Source: Fimbriimonadaceae bacterium (lineage in GTDB: Bacteria; Armatimonadota; Fimbriimonadia; Fimbriimonadales; Fimbriimonadaceae). Taken from it: 7,362 nucleotides of DNA. The translations under genes were made by a program, and so were the position numbers. How positions within the stretch are numbered: position 1 is the first letter of the stretch; the number at the start of each line of letters is the position of its first letter. The stretch lies in assembly GCA_019454665.1 (NCBI GenBank), contig JACFNW010000089.1, positions 429-7,790 on the forward strand, given 5' to 3'. The notes under the pieces were generated by a model. That model made no database searches. It had not been told where the DNA came from and saw only the letters and a list, made by a program, of their open reading frames with translations. Positions 1 through 5,409 of the stretch are shown here, in pieces.

Positions 1-1101
1 GATCACGTTGGGCAACGAGTAGTTGACCGATTGGTCGCTGTCCGAACCGATCTGGAACCGCACGGAACCCGCCGACACGTAGCCGACCTCGGTGGGAGCG
101 GCGATCGTGGCGTTGCCGACCTCGGTGAGTAGGATGCGGTTGCCCGTACCGTCGCTGAGCATCAGGCCGGAATCTCCCGGAGCACGGCCACCCGTGAAGG
201 CGACCGTCTCGGCACCTGCCGATGTCGTGACGGTGACATCGAACACGGCATCCACACCGGCGGCGGAAGCGCTGCCAGACGTGTGGAGCACGTTGCTCGG
301 GTCGAAGAACTGGATCTGGTGCTGCGAACCGTAGGTGTTCTGCGTGAGGACGATGGACGTGCTGCCGCCGCTGGTGACCGCTTGGGCCTGGACGCCCGTC
401 TGGGACGACTTCTCGTTGATCTTGGCCACGATGGACTCGACCGACTCGGTTCCGGTGGATTGGAACGTGTAGCCGTTGATCACGAAACTGCCCACCGTGG
501 TGACGGTGGCCGTGGAACTCGCGAACGTGTTGCCCGTCGAAATCGAGGCGCGGGTCGCGGCAGTCGTCTGGTTGATGGTGACCGGCCCGCTCACGACGGC
601 ATTGCCGTTGAACGTTCCGTTGAAGTCCACGACGCTGACGTCGTTGGCGTTGGTCACGCTGGCGAACGTGCCGGCGCTGCCGTTGAGCAACTGCTTGTTG
701 CCGAATCGGGTGGACTCGGCGATGCGGTTGATCGAATCGAGCGCGGACCGAATCTCGTTTTGGTTGGCCTGGACCGTCGGACCGTCCACGACCGCCGTGT
801 TGGCGGAGTGTACGGCGAGGGCTCGCATGCCGGACAGGAGACGGGCGACTTCGCTCAACGCGCCTTCAGCCGTCTTGGCCATGTTGACCGCGTCTTGGGT
901 GTTGCGGATGGCCGCTTCGATGCCCTTGACGTGGGAGCGGACGTTTTCGACGAAGACCAAGCCTGCCGGATCGTCCGCGGCATCGTTGATGCGCATTCCG
1001 GTGCTCAGCCGGTTCATTGTCTTGGCCAATGCGGCGTCCGTTTGCTGGACGCTGCGAAGGGCCGACATTCCCGGGATATTCGAGTTGATTCTCAGACTCA
1101 T
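1..1101 (-). CDS. fliC: Flagellin, C-terminus cut by window edge
   Basis: This is the structural subunit of the flagellar filament, exported by the flagellar type III system and polymerised outside the cell. The 367 visible codons contain no stop. Residues 1-140 are the conserved N-terminal D0/D1 helices: INSN near the start, then RLSTGMRINDAADDPAGL at 31-48, TAEGAL at 77-82 and LAVHSAN at 95-101. Residues 140-340 are a Ser/Thr/Asn-rich variable region. Within it, about 203-253 (SFVINGYTF, then AKINEKSSQTGV) resembles the flagellin hook IN motif (Pfam Flagellin_IN). At 347-367, VRFQIGSDSDQSVNYSLPN resembles the stretch that opens the C-terminal D1 region, so roughly 85-100 residues should lie off the left edge. 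The ATG start has GGAG 7 nt upstream. A flagellin/hook-associated FlgL-like paralogue is less likely given the N-terminal match. The gene follows a sugar-modification gene cluster, which suggests that the filament may be glycosylated. Confidence 0.95.
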   Translation of the reverse strand, partial: MSLRINSNIPGMSALRSVQQTDAALAKTMNRLSTGMRINDAADDPAGLVFVENVRSHVKGIEAAIRNTQDAVNMAKTAEGALSEVARLLSGMRALAVHSANTAVVDGPTVQANQNEIRSALDSINRIAESTRFGNKQLLNGSAGTFASVTNANDVSVVDFNGTFNGNAVVSGPVTINQTTAATRASISTGNTFASSTATVTTVGSFVINGYTFQSTGTESVESIVAKINEKSSQTGVQAQAVTSGGSTSIVLTQNTYGSQHQIQFFDPSNVLHTSGSASAAGVDAVFDVTVTTSAGAETVAFTGGRAPGDSGLMLSDGTGNRILLTEVGNATIAAPTEVGYVSAGSVRFQIGSDSDQSVNYSLPNVI

Positions 1102-1108
1102 TGACTAG

Positions 1109-1112
1109 CTCC
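1109..1112 (-). promoter_or_regulatory. Ribosome binding site of flagellin
   Basis: GGAG on the minus strand, 7 nt before the ATG at 1101. It fixes the start, and the protein from there begins exactly like other flagellins (MSLRINSN). Confidence 0.75.
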
Positions 1113-1166
1113 GTTTGCAACCCTCATCAGACAGGGCTGCCAAAACCTGGCAAAGTTCCGTGTGAA

Positions 1167-1180
1167 ATCCTTGGAAGGAT
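1167..1180. repeat. Perfect 14-nt palindrome in flagellin leader
   Basis: Plus strand ATCCTTGGAAGGAT: two 6-nt arms around GG. It lies 66-79 nt upstream of the flagellin start. It overlaps the -10 side of the possible promoter at 1168-1194, so it could be an operator or, in the transcript, part of a leader structure. With a 2-nt centre it is a poor RNA hairpin, so a DNA-binding site is the likelier reading if it is functional. Chance occurrence is possible. Confidence 0.35.
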
Positions 1181-1194
1181 GTGGAAGAAATTTA
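1168..1194 (-). promoter_or_regulatory. Possible flagellin promoter (sigma-28-like, weak)
   Basis: On the minus strand TAAATTTC (1194-1187) matches 6 of 8 positions of the sigma-28 -35 element TAAAGTTT. After 11 nt, TCCAAGGA (1175-1168) matches only 4 of 8 positions of the -10 element GCCGATAA. The spacing is right but the -10 is poor. An alternative sigma-70 reading uses TAAATT (1194-1189) as -10, with TTCAGG 17 nt upstream as a weak -35. A promoter is expected here because a terminator-like hairpin separates flagellin from the upstream unit, but neither reading is strong. Confidence 0.25.
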
Positions 1195-1205
1195 GGTTTC
1201 CATGC

Positions 1206-1230
1206 AAAAAACCTGAACAGAGGCTTCAAG
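1206..1230 (-). terminator. Weak intrinsic terminator after the gmd unit
   Basis: On the minus strand CTTGAA (1230-1225) can pair with TTCAGG (1217-1212), with one U-G wobble, around a 7-nt loop. Six T residues follow at once (1211-1206). The stem can extend by a few A-U/G-U pairs into the T run. It starts 30 nt after the stop of the creatininase-family gene. The stem is AT-rich, so termination is likely partial. A second hairpin with 5-bp GGTTC/GAACC arms and a 3-nt loop (1247-1235) precedes it but lacks a T run. Confidence 0.4.
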
Positions 1231-1259
1231 TTCTGGTTCGTTGAACCTGAACGACTGCG

Positions 1260-2042
1260 TCAGGATTTGCTGCGCGCCTGCCACCAACGCTCGATCGCGT
1301 CTTCCCACGAGCCCCGGTAGAACCCCTCGACGTAGGCGTTGTTCGCGGACAACCGACGCGTGATGAAGTCGCGAAGCACGCTCCCATCCTCCGTGGAGAG
1401 GACCTCGCGCAGCATGGACTCCCAGCGGTTGATAGCCTCTTCGACCAGGGCCATGCCCTCTTCGGCGGAGGCCAAGTGGGGCGATTCGCCCAACACGGCC
1501 GTCTCTGCCGCATCACCTTCGGCCAGTCGGCCCAGGCGCACAAGGTCAGGACGTAGGGCCATCAACTGGGACGTTTCGTACCGAGCCGCGTGGTCCAGCA
1601 GTTCGTCGCGCTCCAGGACCTCCAAGGGGGTGGCGGCAAAGACGGCGAGACGCGGGTCTTCGGTCATGGCGGCGATGGCAAGCGACTGAAGCTCGACCAT
1701 GTGCCCTTGGGCGTAGTGCCCCGACACCACACAAAGGGCGCGGGCGGAGAGTTTTCGGGCCATGCCGATGAGATCGCTCCAAACGGCGATGGCCGTATCC
1801 GTCCGGACCTGAAGCGACATGGGGTGGGGAAGCGTGGTCATCGGGAGCCAAACCGAGGGCATGACCACGCCGCCGACACGTTCGGCCAAGCGTTCCGCGA
1901 ACGCCTCCGCCACGATGCCGTCCAGGCCCAGCGGCAGGTGGTCGCCGTGCCATTCCAGGGCGCCGAGGGCGACGTACAGGACGGGACATCGCGCCAGTTC
2001 GGCTGCGAGCGTATCGGGAAACGCCTCGGCGTAACGGATCAA
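1260..2042 (-). CDS. Creatininase-family amidohydrolase
   Basis: The 260-residue protein has the hallmarks of the creatininase/creatinine amidohydrolase family (Pfam PF02633). These are metal-dependent hydrolases of cyclic or linear amides, including creatininase, the FAPy deformylase ArfB and the mycofactocin protein MftE. Visible motifs are ALGALEWHGDHLPLGLDG at 25-42, with metal-ligand candidates E30, H32 and D41; SGHYAQGH at 107-114, in place of the usual NGHGGN-like loop; and HAARYETS at 151-158, in place of the common HAGExETS form. The last 55 residues look helical, ending in a Trp/Arg-rich tail. The start is TTG at 2042, overlapping the gmd stop as TTGA, with AGGAG 10 nt upstream. No in-frame ATG occurs before residue 61. 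The substrate cannot be named. As the last gene of a sugar cluster, it may act on an amide- or formyl-bearing sugar, which is inference only. Confidence 0.85.
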   Translation of the reverse strand: MIRYAEAFPDTLAAELARCPVLYVALGALEWHGDHLPLGLDGIVAEAFAERLAERVGGVVMPSVWLPMTTLPHPMSLQVRTDTAIAVWSDLIGMARKLSARALCVVSGHYAQGHMVELQSLAIAAMTEDPRLAVFAATPLEVLERDELLDHAARYETSQLMALRPDLVRLGRLAEGDAAETAVLGESPHLASAEEGMALVEEAINRWESMLREVLSTEDGSVLRDFITRRLSANNAYVEGFYRGSWEDAIERWWQARSKS

Positions 2043-3070
2043 ACGCTCGAAGCTCCTCTCGCGAGGCGGTCGAGATCAGCTGCGACCATCCGCTCGACCA
2101 GCGACTCGAATGGGATCGTGGGAGTCCATCCAAGCACGGAGTGGGCACGCGATGCGTCGCCGTTCAGGTGCTGGACGTCGTTGGGGCGCGAGAATCGAGG
2201 ATCGGTGACGATCAGCTTCCGGCCCGAGGCGCGATCTCGACCACACTCGCCCGCTTCGCCGGTATCCCAGGCTAAGTCGAAGCCTGCGCAGGCCGCCGCG
2301 AGGGTGGCGAACTCCCGGACGGAGTGGCAGACTCCCGTGGCCAGGACAAACGTCTCTGGTTGCGGGTGGTTGACCATGCGCCACATCCCTTCGACGAAGT
2401 CCGGTGCGTAGCCCCAGTCCCGCTTGGCATCCAGGTTGCCGAGCGCCAGTGGTTCCTCGCGTCCTGCTCGGATTTGCGCAAGCGTGTGGGTGATCTTGCG
2501 CGTGACGAACTCTCGACCCCGCAAGGGGGATTCGTGGTTGAAGAGGATGCCGCTCGTGGCGTGAAGGCTGTACGCTTCGCGGTAGTTGACGGTCATCCAG
2601 TGGGCGTAGAGCTTCGAAACGGCGTAGGGGCTGCGCGGGTGAAACGGGGTGTCCTCGTTTTGCGCTGCGGCATGGCCGTGGCCGAACATCTCGGAGGTTG
2701 ACGCCTGATAGAACCGGGTTTCGGGACAGCACTCGCGGATCGCCTCCAACAGGTGCGCCGCCGCGATGGCGTTGACGTGGGTCGTGTAGACGGGCTGTTC
2801 GAACGAGGCGCCAACGAAGCTCTGCGCCGCGAGGTTGAACACGACGTCCGGACGCAGGCGCTTCAGCACGTCCCGGATGTTGCTGGCCTCCAGCAGTTCG
2901 CAGCCAATCAGCTCGACGCGATGGGCGATCCCCAGTTCCTCAAGCCTGCCCAACAGGGGGCTCGACGACCTCCTGACCGCACCCACGACGCGGATTCCAT
3001 GTTCGAGCAGGAGGTTGGCGAGGTAGGCGCCGTCTTGTCCCGTGATTCCAGTGACGAATGCGGTTTTCAT
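2039..3070 (-). CDS. gmd: GDP-mannose 4,6-dehydratase
   Basis: An NADP-dependent short-chain dehydratase of the extended SDR fold that converts GDP-D-mannose to GDP-4-keto-6-deoxy-D-mannose. This is the branch point to GDP-fucose, GDP-D-rhamnose and GDP-perosamine. At 343 residues it has a usual length. The dinucleotide-binding TGITGQDGAYL is at 7-17 and RRSSS at 33-37. The catalytic region shows ASTSEMFG at 123-130 and the Y149-x3-K153 pair in SPYAVSKLYAHW. The sugar-nucleotide part shows GILFNHESPLRGREFVTRKI (174-193) and LGNLDAKRDWGYA (210-222). These strings are diagnostic for Gmd rather than for the reductase Rmd or Fcl. Its ATG overlaps the stop of the upstream glycosyltransferase as ATGA, and its stop overlaps the next start. 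No strong ribosome site precedes it, so translation is probably coupled. No partner reductase, epimerase or aminotransferase is visible, so the final sugar is unknown. Confidence 0.96.
   Translation of the reverse strand: MKTAFVTGITGQDGAYLANLLLEHGIRVVGAVRRSSSPLLGRLEELGIAHRVELIGCELLEASNIRDVLKRLRPDVVFNLAAQSFVGASFEQPVYTTHVNAIAAAHLLEAIRECCPETRFYQASTSEMFGHGHAAAQNEDTPFHPRSPYAVSKLYAHWMTVNYREAYSLHATSGILFNHESPLRGREFVTRKITHTLAQIRAGREEPLALGNLDAKRDWGYAPDFVEGMWRMVNHPQPETFVLATGVCHSVREFATLAAACAGFDLAWDTGEAGECGRDRASGRKLIVTDPRFSRPNDVQHLNGDASRAHSVLGWTPTIPFESLVERMVAADLDRLARGASSV
2053..2057 (-). promoter_or_regulatory. Ribosome binding site deciding the TTG start
   Basis: AGGAG on the minus strand inside the 3' end of gmd, 10 nt before the TTG at 2042. 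Together with the TTGA stop/start overlap, it supports the non-ATG start of the creatininase-family gene. Confidence 0.65.
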
Positions 3071-4272
3071 AGGTTCGCCGTCTTCAGCAGATGCTCTTCG
3101 ATTCGGTCAATCGAAGCTTCGAGGCTCCATAGACTTCGCGCCATGCGTAGCCCCTCCTCTCCCATGGCTCGGCGCCTTTGGTCGTCGTCGAGCAACTCCG
3201 CCACAGCGGCACCGAAAGGTCCCGGATCCGAGGCCGCGAGACGCCCATTCACCTGGTCCACGACCGTCTCTCGAACGCCCCCTTCGGCCACGGCGACCAC
3301 GGGAGTACCGCAGGCGTTGGCCTCGATCGGGGCGTAGCCGAACGGCTCGAGCCGAGGCGCATAGACCATCAACGCCGCTTGGTTCAGCGTCTCGACGAGT
3401 TCCGCGTCGGTGACGCCCACACGCGGCTCAAACTGCACGCCGCCTTGTTTGGCCAGTTGGACCAGCTCCTTCAAGTGCTCGGGGTCCGCCATGTTGCCGA
3501 TCCAGCGAAGAGGAGGCCGAACCGAAGCGGGTAGGGTGGCCAAGGCCTCGATGACGAAAGCGATCCGCTTGGCCGGCACGAACGCTCCGGTGCCCACGAC
3601 CCATCGCTCGCGGGGCAGGTCCAAGCACTTGAACCGGTCGGTGTCCACGCCGAGATAGCAGACTTGACTCTCGACACCGTACGCCGCGAGCAAACACTCC
3701 CGGGAGAACGCCGAGTTGACCAAGATCTGCTTGAACGCTCTGGCGTTCTCGACCTCTTCGCGGCCCATGCGCCGAGTCCGGCGGATTGTCGCGGCATCCA
3801 CGAGCCTCGCCTTCAATCCTAGATTCGCCTTCGGGGCGAGCCACGGCAACTCGGGCAGAGCCTGATAAAGCGGGCGGTTGGTCTCTTGCAGGTACAGCAG
3901 GGCAGGGATTTGGGCGAATCGGCCCAAGAACGGTGCATGGAAGTGGAGGTCGGTGTTGGCAAACACCAGGTCGAACCGGTTTCCGATCTCCTCGGCGACT
4001 CGCGTGGCATGGTCCGCATGCGCCTTGGCGAGTCGGTCGGCTTCCGCGAATGCCTGCCGCCAATGCGCCCATCGCGTGGAGGCGGGATGGCCCAAGGCGA
4101 GCGGCACGGTGTGGCAAGGGCCGTAGGCCTCGAAGGGCAGGAACCCTGGCTCGGGGTGCGGTGGAGCCCAGATCTCAACGGAATGCCCGCGCGAGGTCAA
4201 CCCTCTCAAATGGTCGTTGAGGGCGCGCTTGCCGCCACCGCTGGGAAGGTTGTGCCAAACAGCGATCCGCAT
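3067..4272 (-). CDS. GT4-family glycosyltransferase
   Basis: A 401-residue retaining glycosyltransferase with the GT-B architecture of CAZy family GT4, likely cytosolic or membrane-associated. It transfers a sugar from a nucleotide donor. The N-terminal acceptor domain opens with MRIAVWHNLPSGGGKRAL, whose Gly-rich loop is typical of the family. The C-terminal donor domain holds VVGTGAFVPAKRIAFVIEAL (225-244) and the signature E309-PFGYAPI-E317, the EX7E motif. ACGTPVVAVAEGGVRETV (320-337) follows, the usual nucleotide-sugar-binding stretch. There is no signal peptide or membrane segment. The ATG sits 1 nt after the stop of the propeller gene (TGA-G-ATG) without a clear ribosome site, which suggests reinitiation. 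The next gene, gmd, starts inside its stop codon. The neighbourhood suggests a GDP-6-deoxyhexose or GDP-mannose donor, but the sequence alone does not settle donor or acceptor. Confidence 0.93.
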   Translation of the reverse strand: MRIAVWHNLPSGGGKRALNDHLRGLTSRGHSVEIWAPPHPEPGFLPFEAYGPCHTVPLALGHPASTRWAHWRQAFAEADRLAKAHADHATRVAEEIGNRFDLVFANTDLHFHAPFLGRFAQIPALLYLQETNRPLYQALPELPWLAPKANLGLKARLVDAATIRRTRRMGREEVENARAFKQILVNSAFSRECLLAAYGVESQVCYLGVDTDRFKCLDLPRERWVVGTGAFVPAKRIAFVIEALATLPASVRPPLRWIGNMADPEHLKELVQLAKQGGVQFEPRVGVTDAELVETLNQAALMVYAPRLEPFGYAPIEANACGTPVVAVAEGGVRETVVDQVNGRLAASDPGPFGAAVAELLDDDQRRRAMGEEGLRMARSLWSLEASIDRIEEHLLKTANL

Positions 4273-4273
4273 C

Positions 4274-5200
4274 TCAGAACTCTGACGTGGAGATTCGGAA
4301 CAGTTCCCGCTGCTCGTTTCCTAGAAGAAGCGTTCGGTTGTCGAGCCATGTCAGCGATTCCGCCTGTTTGGCGTTTCGGAGCAACAGCCGCTTGGGCTCG
4401 CCGCTCAGCCACCGGTCCCCGTTCTTGGGCTTCGTGAACAGCCAGATCGAGGCCTGGGGCGCCTGGCAGAGCACCGCCAGCGTCTTGCCGTCGGGGGACA
4501 TGTCGGCGGCGGTCACCCAACCTCCAAGGTCCTTGGCGGAATCCACCTTCTTCAACACGTTCACCTGGTCGGGCTTCGGGTTGTCCAAGCGGTACAGGTT
4601 CGTGCCCGTTTCGGGAACGGCGATCTGTCCGGGAGCACGGTGCTTGGTCAGGAACCAGAGCTTGCCCGCGTGGCCAAACACGGCTTCGCAATCGAAATGC
4701 CACCGCACAACGCCCGGATACTCGGTCTGATCTGGGTAGGCGATCGTGTAGTGCGCGATCGGGCGGGTCTTGTCGATGGCCGCCGGATTGGGCTCCAAGA
4801 CCTCGTAGACGCCCAGATCGCGCCGCGCGTTGCCGTTGTTGCCCACGTCGCCGAGGTACAGCCGGTCGCCGAGGCGCGCGATGTCTTCCCAGTCGAAGTT
4901 GACCGCATTGCCGACGCGGATGCCGGGGTAGGGCTCCTTGCCGTCCTCCTTCTTGGCGGAGAACCGATCGGCGAGAAAGTCGGGCACGATGACCGTTCCG
5001 TTGGTCCGGATGCCCCAGAACCTGGCCTCGTCGCCGCTGTCGTTGTGCACCCAGACGACGCCGGGATACCTGTTGCTGGCCACCATGCCGCTGTTCTCGG
5101 CCACGAGGGGGTGGGTGATGACCGCGTCCGGCGTCAAGGCCTTGGTCTTGGGCTGAAGGGACTGAGTGGCTGCAAGGGCAAGAAGGACGGCCAGGGTCAT
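4274..5200 (-). CDS. Secreted phytase-like beta-propeller protein
   Basis: A 308-residue protein with a short N-terminal hydrophobic stretch (2-12) that looks like a signal peptide, although its n-region has no Lys or Arg. The rest reads as repeated beta-strand blades with acidic turns: AENSGM (34-39), NDSGD (53-57), DWEDIA (103-108), GDVGNN (117-122), DCEAV (170-174), MSPDGKTLAV (234-243) and AESLTW (280-285). The recurring Glu followed by a small and then a hydrophobic residue recalls calcium-binding phytase-like or SdiA-regulated-like propellers. I cannot assign a reaction. The ATG at 5200 is the only usable start, because an in-frame TAG lies 27-29 nt upstream with no ATG, GTG or TTG between. 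GGAGGG lies about 13 nt upstream, a long spacing. It is the first gene of the four-gene unit and is divergent from the tRNA gene. A substrate-free structural or binding role is also possible. Confidence 0.75.
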   Translation of the reverse strand: MTLAVLLALAATQSLQPKTKALTPDAVITHPLVAENSGMVASNRYPGVVWVHNDSGDEARFWGIRTNGTVIVPDFLADRFSAKKEDGKEPYPGIRVGNAVNFDWEDIARLGDRLYLGDVGNNGNARRDLGVYEVLEPNPAAIDKTRPIAHYTIAYPDQTEYPGVVRWHFDCEAVFGHAGKLWFLTKHRAPGQIAVPETGTNLYRLDNPKPDQVNVLKKVDSAKDLGGWVTAADMSPDGKTLAVLCQAPQASIWLFTKPKNGDRWLSGEPKRLLLRNAKQAESLTWLDNRTLLLGNEQRELFRISTSEF

Positions 5201-5230
5201 TGGGCCGAATGTACCCTCCGCAGGCTAAAG

Positions 5231-5260
5231 TTGCCTTGTCGAGACCGGGGCGGGTATATT
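5231..5260 (+). promoter_or_regulatory. Promoter of tRNA-Ile
   Basis: TTGCCT (5231-5236) and TATATT (5255-5260), spaced by 18 nt, match the housekeeping -35 and -10 consensus well. Only 11 nt separate the -10 box from the first base of the mature tRNA, so the 5' leader would be just a few nucleotides. The stretch after the -10 (CGGTCGGC) is GC-rich, as is usual at stringently controlled stable-RNA promoters. The element sits inside the leader region of the divergent propeller gene. Confidence 0.65.
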
Positions 5261-5271
5261 CGGTCGGCTTC

Positions 5272-5348
<77 letters not shown>

Positions 5349-5409
5349 AGACCCCGCCGTGCCACTGTTGCGGGTCGCGTGTGGCTCGATGGCCGAACCG
5401 CCGCCCTTG

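Larger units (their letters stand above)
1260..5200 (-). other. Putative four-gene operon (propeller, GT4, gmd, creatininase-like)
   Basis: Four minus-strand genes follow each other with a 1-nt gap (4273), a 4-nt ATGA overlap (3067-3070) and a 4-nt TTGA overlap (2039-2042). Internal starts of the GT4 and gmd genes lack good ribosome sites, consistent with translational coupling. Only the last gene has a clear AGGAG. A terminator-like hairpin follows at 1230-1206. The unit probably starts in 5201-5271, which it shares with the divergent tRNA promoter. I see no convincing minus-strand promoter there. Confidence 0.75.

Noticed and set aside
283..1108. Two plus-strand frames (283-1104 and 476-1108) across the flagellin gene
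   Set aside because: They are antisense to a well-conserved flagellin and their products resemble nothing.
1115..1143. A possible sigma-54 promoter before flagellin (TTGGCA followed by TTGCA on the minus strand)
   Set aside because: The GG and GC cores are about 21 nt apart instead of the required 10, so it cannot be a sigma-54 site.
5349..5409. A GACCC/GGGTC inverted repeat after the tRNA as a terminator
   Set aside because: The stem is short, has a bulge and a large loop, and no T run follows on either strand.
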